Source: Paenibacillus sp.
GTDB taxonomy: Bacteria > Bacillota > Bacilli > Paenibacillales > YIM-B00363
Assembly: GCF_031177825.1 (NCBI RefSeq)
Contig: NZ_JAPSKE010000007.1
Location: 243,048 to 307,047, forward strand
Length of the DNA stretch: 64,000 bases
Reading direction: 5' to 3'
The translations under genes were made by a program, and so were the position numbers. A model generated the notes under the pieces. The model was given only the letters and a program-made list of their open reading frames with translations, had not been told where the DNA came from and searched no databases. Numbering within the stretch: the first letter of the stretch is position 1; every line of letters begins with the position of its first letter. This document shows positions 34,312 to 42,929 of the stretch, piece by piece.

Positions 34312-34322
34312 TGGTCTAACCA
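34312..34322 (+). promoter_or_regulatory. FadR-type GntR operator (site 1)
   Basis: TGGTCTAACCA, a perfect TGGT-N3-ACCA palindrome within ATGGTCTAACCAT. A second, half-conserved copy (TGGTCTAAAGG, 34340-34350) runs into the ribosome binding site of the first gene. Confidence 0.75.
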
Positions 34323-34365
34323 TAATATAAATGATTTTGTGGTCTAAAGGAGAGGAGAATGAACA

Positions 34366-34758
34366 ATGTCAAAAGCCATCCACGTGCCCAAGGCGCCACA
34401 GTTTCCGTTGCCGTTCTCGCACGCAGTTCGTGCAGGAGATTATGTTTACGTCTCGGGACAAGTAGGTGTCGAACCGGAAAGTCGAGAGATCGTCGGACCG
34501 ACGATTGAAGAACAGACGCGCCAGTGCTTACGCAATATTGAAATCATCTTGGAGGCGGAAGGGCTAACATTAGACCATGTAATTAAGACCAATGCTTTTG
34601 TCAGCCTCACCAAAGACTTTCCCGGCTATAACAAGACCTATTCGGAGGTATTTAAGGAGCCGTACCCGGCCAGGACTACTGCCCCTGTCGATATGGGAGC
34701 TTATTTGGTAGAAATTGATGCGATAGCTTACGCGCCTTCCAAACGGGTGCGCAACTAA
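34366..34758 (+). CDS. ridA: RidA family enamine/imine deaminase
   Basis: 130 residues. RidA proteins hydrolyse reactive enamines such as 2-aminoacrylate formed by PLP enzymes. The family motifs are present: AVRAGDYVYVSGQVG at the N-terminus, NIEIILEAEGLTLDHVIKTN in the middle, the catalytic-region arginine in EPYPARTTAPV and VEIDAIAY at the end. It is the first gene of the locus B operon, which also encodes a threonine-synthase-like PLP enzyme and an aminotransferase, possible sources of enamines. RBS AAAGGAGAGGAG is present. Confidence 0.9.
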   Translation: MSKAIHVPKAPQFPLPFSHAVRAGDYVYVSGQVGVEPESREIVGPTIEEQTRQCLRNIEIILEAEGLTLDHVIKTNAFVSLTKDFPGYNKTYSEVFKEPYPARTTAPVDMGAYLVEIDAIAYAPSKRVRN

Positions 34759-34784
34759 TCCTTATTGCAAATGAGGAGTAGAAA

Positions 34785-36242
34785 ATGAAAATCGCAGTTG
34801 TCGGTATATATCATGAAACGAATACCTTTGCTCCGGGGATTACGGATTTGGCTTGCTTTCAATCCGAGTGGGTACAGGGCAACGATGCCTTCCTACAGCG
34901 ATATTCCGGCACTCGTACTTCCATGGGAGGAATCATCGACGCCTTGCAGGAAGAAGGTGTGAACCCGATCTTTGGCTTGTATGCATCTGCTATTCCGAGC
35001 GGTATGGTTACCGGCGAAGCTGCCGATGCTTTGCTGGAAGCGGTTATCGATTCGTTGGACTGCACGGCAGACGGTGTAGCGGTCATTCTTCATGGAGCGA
35101 TGGCAGCCCAAGGCATACCCGATGTAGAAGGGGAAATCCTGCGCCGCGTACGGGAGAGGGTGGGGCGGTCCGTACCGATTGCCGCAACACTGGATCTGCA
35201 TGCCAACATTAGCGGAGAGATGGTTCGCAACGCAAATATTATTGTAGGATACGATACATATCCGCATATCGATGCTTATGAAAGAGCGGTTGATGCGGTA
35301 AACCTGCTCGTTCGCACGATTCGAGGAGAAATCAGTCCGGTGCTTGCTTTCGCGCAAGCCGGAATGTTAATCGTCCCCCAGGTTATGCTGACGGACGAGG
35401 AAGGACCAATGAAGGAGTTGTTGAATCGAGCTTTCGACATGGAGCGCGAACCTTCGGTTTTGAATGTCACCGTTCTAGGAGGCTTTCCCTACAGTGATGT
35501 GCCTGATGCCGGAGTAGCCTTCGTCGTGACGACGGACGGCAATCTTTCGCTCGCAGAGAACTATGCGGATGAATTGAAGCGTATGGCCTGGAATCGCAGA
35601 GAGCGGTTCTTGTATTCGGCCATTCCGGCTGAGGAAGCTGTATACAAGGCGATGGAGATGTCCGACGGCCCGGTGATTCTGGTCGAGGGATCGGATAACG
35701 TGGGCGGAGGAGCTCCGGCGGATGCGACCCACCTACTTTGCCATTTGACGAATCCGCCGAAAAGAAGTTTAGTTATCATTCATGACGCACTCGCATCCCT
35801 TCGGGCTCACCAACTTGGTTTAGGTGCAAGGTTTGAAGGGGAAATCGGCGGGAAAAGCGATAAGTTACATGGGAATCCCGTGTATATTACCGGCACGATA
35901 ATGACTTTGTTCGATGGGAAATATGCGCACGTCGGGCCGTATATGACAGGACAATGGGCGGACATGGGGAAGACGGCGGTTATTGAAGCTGGATTATTAA
36001 CGGTTATTGTAACGGAGAAAAGAGCGGCTCCGTGGGACCCGGGGCATGTCAGTTCCGTCGGACTGCGTGCGGAAGATTTTCATGTCATTGTTGCGAAGTC
36101 CGCGATCGCCTGGAAAACTGCGTTCGGTTCGATATATAGAGGAGTTGTGCCCGTGGATACACCCGGATGCTGCAGTTCTAACCTTACCCGTTTTCAATAC
36201 AAACAGCTTAGGCGTCCCATTTATCCGATCGATCGCCAATAG
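34785..36242 (+). CDS. M81 family metallopeptidase-like protein (MlrC type)
   Basis: 485 residues, about the family length. Members (MlrC/DUF1485) are zinc proteins named for microcystin breakdown; most have no known substrate. Landmarks are the N-terminal IYHETNTFAPG, ILHGAMAAQGIPDVEGE, ATLDLHANIS (metal ligands), VGYDTYPHIDAYERA and the central EGSDNVGGGAPADATHLL. Located between RidA and an aminotransferase, it might hydrolyse an amide or cyclic substituent. GAGGAG precedes the ATG. Confidence 0.85.
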   Translation: MKIAVVGIYHETNTFAPGITDLACFQSEWVQGNDAFLQRYSGTRTSMGGIIDALQEEGVNPIFGLYASAIPSGMVTGEAADALLEAVIDSLDCTADGVAVILHGAMAAQGIPDVEGEILRRVRERVGRSVPIAATLDLHANISGEMVRNANIIVGYDTYPHIDAYERAVDAVNLLVRTIRGEISPVLAFAQAGMLIVPQVMLTDEEGPMKELLNRAFDMEREPSVLNVTVLGGFPYSDVPDAGVAFVVTTDGNLSLAENYADELKRMAWNRRERFLYSAIPAEEAVYKAMEMSDGPVILVEGSDNVGGGAPADATHLLCHLTNPPKRSLVIIHDALASLRAHQLGLGARFEGEIGGKSDKLHGNPVYITGTIMTLFDGKYAHVGPYMTGQWADMGKTAVIEAGLLTVIVTEKRAAPWDPGHVSSVGLRAEDFHVIVAKSAIAWKTAFGSIYRGVVPVDTPGCCSSNLTRFQYKQLRRPIYPIDRQ

Positions 36243-36250
36243 GGAGGAGC

Positions 36251-37567
36251 ATGGATATGTTAAGCATAGATCAGTCATTAGCCAAATACACGGAAGCGAA
36301 GCGGCATCTTGCCGGAGGCGTCGCAAGCTCCTTGCGCGCTTCCATGAAACCGACTCCGCTTTATGTCAGATCCGCCAAGGGCGCGCGTCTCCGCGATGTC
36401 GACGGCAACGAATATATCGATTACTTACTTGCCTACGGGCCGCTCATTCTTGGTCACGCACATGATAAGCTCACGGATTCCATCCTTGCCGCTATGCGTA
36501 ACGGCTACACCTACGGTTTGCAGCACGATGGCGAGATTCAACTCGCCGACGTATTGGTGGACATCCTTCCCTGCGCGGAGAAGGTCGCCCTAAGCGGGTC
36601 CGGTACGGAAGCTGTAATGTTGGCGCTGCGTTTGGCGCGGGCGCATACGGGAAAACGGAAAGTGGTCCGTTTTATCGGCCATTATCATGGATGGTCGGAT
36701 TCCATCTTCACCTCTTTCCCCGGGGCAGGACTGCAACAGACCGATACCGGAGGGCGCTCGAACAGAATACCCCCTGGAACGTCGGGCCAGAGTGAAAACA
36801 GCTTGGAGGATCTGATCCTGCTTCCCTGGAACGATGCGGACGCGCTTGAGGTTGCCTTGCGAACTCAGGCGGAGGATATCGCCGCGGTCATCTCCGAACC
36901 TGTGATGTGCAATTCCGGGTGCATTATGCCGAAGCCCGGCTATTTGGAGGCGCTTCGCCGACTTACGGAAGAGCTCGGCATTGTGCTTATTTTGGATGAG
37001 GTGATCACAGGCTTTCGGCTTGGATTGGGAGGAGCGCATGGACGGTTCGGCATCAACCCGGATCTGGTTACGATCGGTAAAGCGATGGGAGGAGGTATCG
37101 CCATTAGCGCTGTAGCGGGAAAGGCGGATCTCATGAAGCATATCGATACGGCGGCAGTCAGCCATCTCGGTACACTGAACGGCAACAGTGTAGCCACAGC
37201 TGCGGCGCTTACAACGATTAGGGAGCTTGCGGCAAATGACGGAGCTGCGTTTACAGCTATGGAAAATTTATTTGTCCGATTATCCTCCGGCATTCGTCGG
37301 TTGCTTGACAAACACGGTATTAGGGGTGTCGTCAATCAGATCGGCCCAGTGTTCCATATGATGTTTATCGACAAAACGGAAGTAACCGACTTTGATACTT
37401 TTATGCTAAGAGACGCCGGGAAGTATACCGAATTTGCCAAGCTCATGTTGGAGGAAGGAGTCCTCCTCCGACCGAATGGGCTTTGGTATATTTCAACCGT
37501 CCATGAGCAACCGGACATCGAAGCCACGCTTCATGCAATCGATCGAACGCTCGGGAAATTAAAATAA
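36251..37567 (+). CDS. Class III aminotransferase (glutamate-1-semialdehyde aminomutase-like)
   Basis: 438 residues. PLP fold type I features are SGTEAVMLALRLARAHTGK (cofactor phosphate), HYHGWSD, LILDEVITGFRLG (Asp contacts PLP nitrogen) and the Schiff-base lysine in TIGKAMGGG. The overall pattern is that of HemL-like aminotransferases, but it is far from heme genes and sits in a catabolic cluster, so it likely transaminates an amino sugar, amino acid or aldehyde. RBS GGGAGGAGC. Confidence 0.85.
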   Translation: MDMLSIDQSLAKYTEAKRHLAGGVASSLRASMKPTPLYVRSAKGARLRDVDGNEYIDYLLAYGPLILGHAHDKLTDSILAAMRNGYTYGLQHDGEIQLADVLVDILPCAEKVALSGSGTEAVMLALRLARAHTGKRKVVRFIGHYHGWSDSIFTSFPGAGLQQTDTGGRSNRIPPGTSGQSENSLEDLILLPWNDADALEVALRTQAEDIAAVISEPVMCNSGCIMPKPGYLEALRRLTEELGIVLILDEVITGFRLGLGGAHGRFGINPDLVTIGKAMGGGIAISAVAGKADLMKHIDTAAVSHLGTLNGNSVATAAALTTIRELAANDGAAFTAMENLFVRLSSGIRRLLDKHGIRGVVNQIGPVFHMMFIDKTEVTDFDTFMLRDAGKYTEFAKLMLEEGVLLRPNGLWYISTVHEQPDIEATLHAIDRTLGKLK

Positions 37568-37580
37568 ACGGAGCTGCGAA

Positions 37581-38210
37581 ATGAAGACGGCGACGATCGC
37601 ATTACAAACAATGGAGAAAATGGCGCGTGGCGAGCATGCAGTGATCGTAATGCTGGGGGACTCCATAACGGAGCCGAATTATCATGTGCACGGTCATATG
37701 AATTATGCCGGTTTGCTGCACGAACGACTGCTGGAAAAGTTCGGACGACACCTTCTTGCGGTCAATGCCGGGGTAAGCGGCAATACCGCTCAAAATTTGA
37801 TCAATAGGCTCGAAAGGGACGTATTACGATTCACGCCTGACCTGGTGACCATCATGATTGGTATAAACGATTGTGGAGCGGCTGTGCCGCTCGAAGAATA
37901 TGCCGCGGATCTTGAACGTCTGATTCGCTCGATTCGCGGCCAAGGGGCGGAAGTGCTGCTCATGACCCCGCATCCGCTGATGAAGGAAGACTCGGATGTC
38001 GCCTCAAAATATACGACCTATCGTCAGTACATCACTGAGATCCGGGAAGTTTCACGGAATCTACAGGTACCTCTGTGCGATATTTATGAAGCATGGGGGA
38101 CGCTGGTCGACCCTGGAACTCATAGCACGCTTATGAATGATTTTCTCCATCCCAATGAACTTGGGCACCGGGTGATTGCGGATGTCGTATTCCGGTCCTT
38201 GGGTATCTAA
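37581..38210 (+). CDS. SGNH/GDSL hydrolase
   Basis: 209 residues, no signal peptide. Block I with the catalytic Ser is VMLGDSITEPN, block II Gly is AGVSGNTA, block III Asn is IGINDCG, and block V Asp/His is NDFLHPNELGHRV, so all catalytic elements are intact. Such enzymes are often acetyl-esterases. In a sialic-acid-type locus a cytoplasmic esterase could remove O-acetyl groups, but that role is inferred from context only. Confidence 0.88.
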   Translation: MKTATIALQTMEKMARGEHAVIVMLGDSITEPNYHVHGHMNYAGLLHERLLEKFGRHLLAVNAGVSGNTAQNLINRLERDVLRFTPDLVTIMIGINDCGAAVPLEEYAADLERLIRSIRGQGAEVLLMTPHPLMKEDSDVASKYTTYRQYITEIREVSRNLQVPLCDIYEAWGTLVDPGTHSTLMNDFLHPNELGHRVIADVVFRSLGI

Positions 38211-38251
38211 CGCGCTGGTTTATTTGTAGCATCGGAAGGAGGATCGCCAAG

Positions 38252-39193
38252 GTGAGCATGCCTTATATCGAGCGAAATGGATTGACCCTGTCCCGATTCA
38301 TGTTGGGTACAGCGCAGTTAGGGATGGACAATTATGGAGTGAATAACCGGTTGGGATCCGTCAATGACAAGGAATTATTAGAGTATTGCGAGCGAGCCGG
38401 TATTAATTGCTATGACACTGCTCTTGAGTATGGAGATGCCGAGGTGAAATTGGGGCAATTCTTCAAGGGGAAACAATCCCCTTTCATTGTTTCGAAGCTG
38501 AAGGTCGACCTGCAGCTAACCTCAGAGGTTGAGCTCGAACGTCAGATGGTGAGCAAAGCAGAGCAGATTATAAGTCGTCTACAATTGAGCGCGATACCCG
38601 CCTTGATGATCCATGATCCTGTAACATTACAAGTGTATGGTCCATCTGTAGGTAGGATATTAAGCAGAATGAAGCGCGATGGAATGATTGAGCGCGGGGG
38701 AATTTCTTTCGGAGCCGATCCGGTCGATCAATACAATTATAGTGCTGCACTTCTCCAGGATGACATTTATGAGATGGTGCAGATGCCCGTGAATCTGTTC
38801 GATCGGAGGCTTATTCAATGCGGAGCCTTACAGGATTTTGCAGACAGGGGGAAGTGGGTAGTAGCCCGCAGCGTCTTCTTGCAAGGATTGTTCTTCATGA
38901 ACAGGCAATCACTGCCCGAGAAGCTTCTGCCTGAGGGGGCCGAACTTCTCGAAAAGCTTCAGGGGTTGGCTGTGTCCGAGGAGATGACAATTGCGGAGCT
39001 TGCTTTGGCTTATGTCCGCGATTTGCAAGGCGTGCATTGCCTAGTCATAGGGGCGGAAAGTCCGGAGCAGATCAAAGTCAATCTCGAGTTAATGAGTTGC
39101 CCGCCGCTTTCCGAGCGAACAAGAATGCGGATCGATCGAACCTTTGCCGATATCCCCCGGATATACATCACCCCTTTCATGTGGAAATCCTAG
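38252..39193 (+). CDS. Aldo/keto reductase family protein
   Basis: 313 residues from a GTG start 10 bases after GGAGGA. The NAD(P)H-dependent reductase barrel motifs are present: LGTAQLGMDNYG at the N-terminus, CYDTALEYGDAEVKLGQF with the catalytic Asp and Tyr, the catalytic Lys in IVSKLKVD, and the late GAESPEQIKVNLE loop. It probably reduces or oxidises a sugar intermediate. It ends 18 bases before the NanOx-like frame. Confidence 0.85.
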   Translation: MSMPYIERNGLTLSRFMLGTAQLGMDNYGVNNRLGSVNDKELLEYCERAGINCYDTALEYGDAEVKLGQFFKGKQSPFIVSKLKVDLQLTSEVELERQMVSKAEQIISRLQLSAIPALMIHDPVTLQVYGPSVGRILSRMKRDGMIERGGISFGADPVDQYNYSAALLQDDIYEMVQMPVNLFDRRLIQCGALQDFADRGKWVVARSVFLQGLFFMNRQSLPEKLLPEGAELLEKLQGLAVSEEMTIAELALAYVRDLQGVHCLVIGAESPEQIKVNLELMSCPPLSERTRMRIDRTFADIPRIYITPFMWKS

Positions 39194-39211
39194 CAAAAGA
39201 GAGGAGCGCTT

Positions 39212-40309
39212 ATAATCAAACGAATCAGGTTTGGAATTGTCGGTTGCGGCTTTTTTGGCGGGGAATTTGCCCGGATTCTGCAGAGCATGGAAGGAGCGGA
39301 GGTCGTTGCGGTCTACGGCGGCAGCAACGCAAGTACACGGGCGATCGCAAATGAAATCGGCTGTGAAATGGAGAAAGAGCTTGACGGTTTGGTCGGTCGT
39401 AGCGATATAGATGCCATTATAGTGGCCAGTCCGAATCATTTGCATCGGGAAGCAGTTTTGGCTGCAGCAAAGCATGGCAAGCATGTTTTTTGCGAGAAGC
39501 CTGTCGCATTAAACCTAGAGGATACGCTAGAAATGGTAGAAGCTTGCCGACTCGGCCATGTACATTTCATGGTAGGCCATATTCTTCATTTCTTTCGAGG
39601 GATTGAACAGGTGAAGGCATGGGTTCGAACCGGGGAGATCGGTCGGCCTCTAGTATGTCATGCGGAAAGAACGGGTTGGGAGAAAAGGAAAGATACCGTA
39701 AGCTGGAAAAAGAAGCAAAAGGAATCAGGCGGTCACTTGTTTCACCACATCCATGAGTTGGATTTGGCGCAATCGCTTATGGGTCCCGCGACTGCCGTCA
39801 CAATGATGGCTGATAATGTGGCCCATCAAGGCAGCGGTTGTGGAGACGAGGACGATGTGCTGCTTATCACATTGAAGTTTTCCGAGGGGGGGTATGGTAC
39901 ACTGCAGTATGGTTCCGCTTTCCAATGGGCAGAACACTATATGAAAATCAACGGTACCGAAGGAGCAATCAAGATTGATTTTAGGAATTCGATCGTCGAG
40001 CTTCGCAAACAGGGCATGACGATGACAACCATCGGACTGCACGGCGACGAAGCGGAGGACCAAGAGCGGCGTCAAACGTATCAAATGATGGACGGCGGAG
40101 TGATTTATGGGAACCCGCAGCTTCGACCGCCTGCTTTTTTGCGTACGCCGATGAAGCGGGAAATGCAAACTTTCTGCGATGCGGTTAACGGAGTTCAGGT
40201 TGAGGCGGATAAGGGAATGCTGCTTGATGGAAGCGCTGCCATTCTTTCCGTTCGAACGGCTGCCGCTGCAATGGATTCTAGAAACCATCTACAAACAATC
40301 CTCACATGA
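39212..40309 (+). CDS. NanOx/YjhC-like Gfo/Idh/MocA oxidoreductase with non-AUG start
   Basis: About 365 residues from ATA 39212. The NAD-binding Rossmann motif is FGIVGCGFFGGEFAR, followed by CEKPVAL. It strongly recalls E. coli YjhC and Ruminococcus gnavus NanOx, which convert 2,7-anhydro-N-acetylneuraminate to N-acetylneuraminate with NAD: shared stretches as remembered include GW-K-SWKK, SGGHLFHHIHELD and INGTEGAIKID. The first ATG in frame (39287) would delete the nucleotide-binding motif, so it cannot be the true start. The expected start is ATA 39212 or ATC 39215, six to nine bases after GAGAGGAG; an ATG-to-ATA change is likely. Either initiation is weak or the gene is damaged at its start. 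Confidence 0.78.
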   Translation: MIKRIRFGIVGCGFFGGEFARILQSMEGAEVVAVYGGSNASTRAIANEIGCEMEKELDGLVGRSDIDAIIVASPNHLHREAVLAAAKHGKHVFCEKPVALNLEDTLEMVEACRLGHVHFMVGHILHFFRGIEQVKAWVRTGEIGRPLVCHAERTGWEKRKDTVSWKKKQKESGGHLFHHIHELDLAQSLMGPATAVTMMADNVAHQGSGCGDEDDVLLITLKFSEGGYGTLQYGSAFQWAEHYMKINGTEGAIKIDFRNSIVELRKQGMTMTTIGLHGDEAEDQERRQTYQMMDGGVIYGNPQLRPPAFLRTPMKREMQTFCDAVNGVQVEADKGMLLDGSAAILSVRTAAAAMDSRNHLQTILT

Positions 40310-40465
40310 TCCTTCTATCACTGCGTAGCAAGTATGATACATTATAGATGTATGCCCTTACATTTCAGATGATATGTTAAGTAATATGACACAAACTGCC
40401 CAAAATTTATAAAAATGTGTTGACAAGAATTTGCGAGGCAAGTAAGCTAATGATAAGCTATAATC
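40310..40465 (+). promoter_or_regulatory. Intergenic region with promoter elements before transporter
   Basis: This 304-base gap (40310-40613) holds TTGACA at 40420-40425 with a weak TAAGCT 17 bases later, and an isolated perfect TATAAT at 40459-40464. Which pair starts transcription is not clear. The two operators that follow make a regulated internal promoter for the transporter likely. Nothing coding is seen. Confidence 0.5.
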
Positions 40466-40476
40466 TGGTCCAACCA
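40466..40476 (+). promoter_or_regulatory. FadR-type GntR operator (site 2)
   Basis: TGGTCCAACCA, starting one base after the TATAAT at 40459-40464. Confidence 0.7.
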
Positions 40477-40502
40477 TACTCTACATATTTTTTTCGCATA
40501 AG

Positions 40503-40513
40503 TGGTAAGACCA
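40503..40513 (+). promoter_or_regulatory. FadR-type GntR operator (site 3)
   Basis: TGGTAAGACCA, 37 bases downstream of site 2. The central bases differ from the other sites but both half-sites are intact. Confidence 0.65.
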
Positions 40514-40613
40514 TACTATTTGTACAAGGGGGATGCGCAAACGCTTGGATCAGTTTAGTATGGATTTACGGTTGCGGAATGATCTCATTCATAATATTTA
40601 GGGGGAATGAAGG

Positions 40614-41969
40614 GTGAAGAAATCTATAACTTCGATTAGCGCGCTGTTATTATCCATAAGTTTGTTGGTCGGTTGCTCCAGCGGGAACGGAAACGGAGAA
40701 ACCGACACGAGTTCCAACACCAATGCTGCACCGGAGAACGCAGAGCCTTCCGCTGCGGAAGAAAAAGTGGAACTGACCTGGTGGGTGGATTCGCGGGCAG
40801 ACATTCAAGATACGTATGAAACGATAAAAAACGACTTTGAAACGGCGAATCCGAATGTCACAATCAACCTGGTCCAAACTCCTGACGATAAAATCGCTGA
40901 GCGGATCAGCATCGCCATTAACACGGAAGAGCTGCCGGACGTACAGCAGGGTTCCATCGGTTGGCCGCTGACCTACGCCAAGAAAGACCTGCTGGTTCCT
41001 TTGGATGATGTGGTGGAAAAGGAGGATTACGACCAGGGTCCATTGAACTCTTTATCTGTAGATAATAAGCTCTACATATTACCGAATAGCCTTACCGCTC
41101 CCGGCATGTTGGTAAACAGAGAATTGTTCACGGCTAAGAATGCCTTAGATCTGCTTCCGCAAAATATGGAAACTTGGACTTACGACCAATTTGTCGAGGC
41201 AGCCAAGGCAGTGAACGACCCCGATCAAGGAATCTATGGATTCGGCACTTATGCGGGAGATATAGGCGGAGATCAGGGCCATCATATGTTCCTCTGGGGG
41301 TTCGGGGCGAAAACATGGTCGGACGACAAGACGAAAGCAATCCTCAACTCTCCGGAGGGCGTCGAAGGTCTGGAATATCTGGTCAACATCATTAACGAAG
41401 AAGGCATCACGCCTCCTGGAGTAGTAGGCCTTAAAGCCGGCGCCGTAATCAACGAGATGTTCCTGCAAGGAAAGATCGGCATGACATTCGGAAGTTTGGG
41501 CAATATCAGTGCCTTCGACAAAGCCTTTGCCGACGGTACGGCCAAAGCATTCGAATACGATATCGTACCGTTCCCGTCGAAGGATGGTACAACATCGAAC
41601 TCCGTTCTTTTCGGATACGGGACGTGGGCATGGAATACAAAGGATGAAACAAGGATAAAGTGGTCCAAGGAATTGGTCAAATTCATTAACAGTAAGGAAA
41701 GCATGACAAAGATGGCGAGCGTGCCGTCCGTGATCGTTACGCGCAAATCGCTTAACGCTACTTACGAGCCGGATTCCATTCAAGGGAAGACGATCCAATT
41801 GGCCAAGTACGCGGGCGATATCGGTTTGGCGATCCCAGGATATGCGGAAACAAGAAACGCCTTCTTCCCGGAACTTCAAGCCGCCATTATGAAGAGCAAA
41901 ACAGCACAACAAGCGCTTGATGAGTTTGTAGCGAAAGCGAACCGTATTATCGAACAAAATTCAAAGTAG
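40614..41969 (+). CDS. Solute-binding lipoprotein of locus B transporter
   Basis: 451 residues from a GTG start. The signal peptide ends in lipobox LLVGC (Cys21), then a Ser/Asn/Glu linker and a family-1 binding-protein fold (FLWGFGAKTWSDDKTKAILN). With NanOx immediately upstream, the likely ligand is a sialic acid or 2,7-anhydro-sialic acid, as for the R. gnavus binding protein encoded beside NanOx; this is inferred from context. It is not closely similar by eye to the locus A binding protein. Confidence 0.88.
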   Translation: MKKSITSISALLLSISLLVGCSSGNGNGETDTSSNTNAAPENAEPSAAEEKVELTWWVDSRADIQDTYETIKNDFETANPNVTINLVQTPDDKIAERISIAINTEELPDVQQGSIGWPLTYAKKDLLVPLDDVVEKEDYDQGPLNSLSVDNKLYILPNSLTAPGMLVNRELFTAKNALDLLPQNMETWTYDQFVEAAKAVNDPDQGIYGFGTYAGDIGGDQGHHMFLWGFGAKTWSDDKTKAILNSPEGVEGLEYLVNIINEEGITPPGVVGLKAGAVINEMFLQGKIGMTFGSLGNISAFDKAFADGTAKAFEYDIVPFPSKDGTTSNSVLFGYGTWAWNTKDETRIKWSKELVKFINSKESMTKMASVPSVIVTRKSLNATYEPDSIQGKTIQLAKYAGDIGLAIPGYAETRNAFFPELQAAIMKSKTAQQALDEFVAKANRIIEQNSK

Positions 41970-41982
41970 GGCAAGGGCGGCA

Positions 41983-42015
41983 AACCGGAGGTTAGGAAAT
42001 CTCGAACCTCCGGTT
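41983..42015 (+). other. Intercistronic hairpin, perfect 11-bp stem
   Basis: AACCGGAGGTT and AACCTCCGGTT enclose an 11-base loop, with no T-run behind. It lies between binding-protein and permease genes, as at 20871-20912, and probably tunes their ratio by mRNA protection or partial termination. Confidence 0.7.
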
Positions 42016-42037
42016 AGTTCATCAAGAAAGCTGAGGA

Positions 42038-42916
42038 ATGCGTATGGCTTCAAGAGGATACAGGGAGTTTTGGGGACTGTTTTTCATCGCGCCGTTTCTG
42101 ATCGTCTTTTTTGCTTTCGAAATATACCCATTTCTTGACGCGATCTATTTAAGCTTATTCGATTACGGGATAGGAAGGAAGGAATGGATCGGGTTCGGGA
42201 ACTATGCAAGTCTGCTGACGGACGATGTGTTTCTCAGATCGATTTTGAACACATTCCTGCTGGTTCTTGGCGTCGTGCCGGTCACAATCATCTTCTCCAT
42301 TATAACGGCTAGCCTGATTATAGGAAAATCGTCGGGCGTCGCATCCTTTTTCCGGGCTAGCTTTTATTTGCCGATCGTCACCTCGCAGGTCATCTTGTCG
42401 GTAACGTGGTTGTGGATCTACAACCCGGTAAGCGGGATTGGGAATTACTCGCTGTCGTTGTTGGGGATCAAGCCGATTATGTGGTTATCCGATACAAGCG
42501 TAAGCTTGATCGCCGTAATCATCGTGGTTATAACATGGAGTGTAGGCCAACCCATCATCTTATATTTGGCCGCAATGGGAAGTATTCCTTCCGATTATTA
42601 TGAAGCGGCTTCGATTGACGGGGCTTCCGGATGGAGGAAGTTTTGGAGTATTACGCTGCCGTTGCTCAAGCCGACGACATTGTATGTCATTGTAACCTCG
42701 ACTATCGGCGCCTTCCAGACGTTTGTAGTCGTCCAGCTTCTCACAGGCGGCGGACCGAGTTATTCGACGACGACAATCATGTATTTGCTATACGAGACGG
42801 CGTTTAAGTATGGCAATTTGGGTCTGGCGTCTGCCATGGGGGTTGTGCTGGCGGTACTCATTTCCATTTTCTCCGTTATTCAATTCAAAATATTTAAAAC
42901 GGATGTCGAGTATTAA
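42038..42916 (+). CDS. Sugar ABC transporter permease (MsmF/UgpA type)
   Basis: 292 residues with six membrane spans; EAA loop YEAASIDGASGWRKFWSITL, and VVQLLTGGGPSYST near the C-terminus. It pairs with the next gene to import the ligand of the 40614 binding protein. ATG 42044 is a second possible start with better spacing from CTGAGG. Confidence 0.92.
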   Translation: MRMASRGYREFWGLFFIAPFLIVFFAFEIYPFLDAIYLSLFDYGIGRKEWIGFGNYASLLTDDVFLRSILNTFLLVLGVVPVTIIFSIITASLIIGKSSGVASFFRASFYLPIVTSQVILSVTWLWIYNPVSGIGNYSLSLLGIKPIMWLSDTSVSLIAVIIVVITWSVGQPIILYLAAMGSIPSDYYEAASIDGASGWRKFWSITLPLLKPTTLYVIVTSTIGAFQTFVVVQLLTGGGPSYSTTTIMYLLYETAFKYGNLGLASAMGVVLAVLISIFSVIQFKIFKTDVEY

Positions 42917-42929
42917 GGAGGCGCGTGCG

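Noticed and set aside
39287..40309. NanOx-like gene starting at ATG 39287
   Set aside because: This would remove the nucleotide-binding glycine motif, which is clearly encoded just upstream in the same frame.
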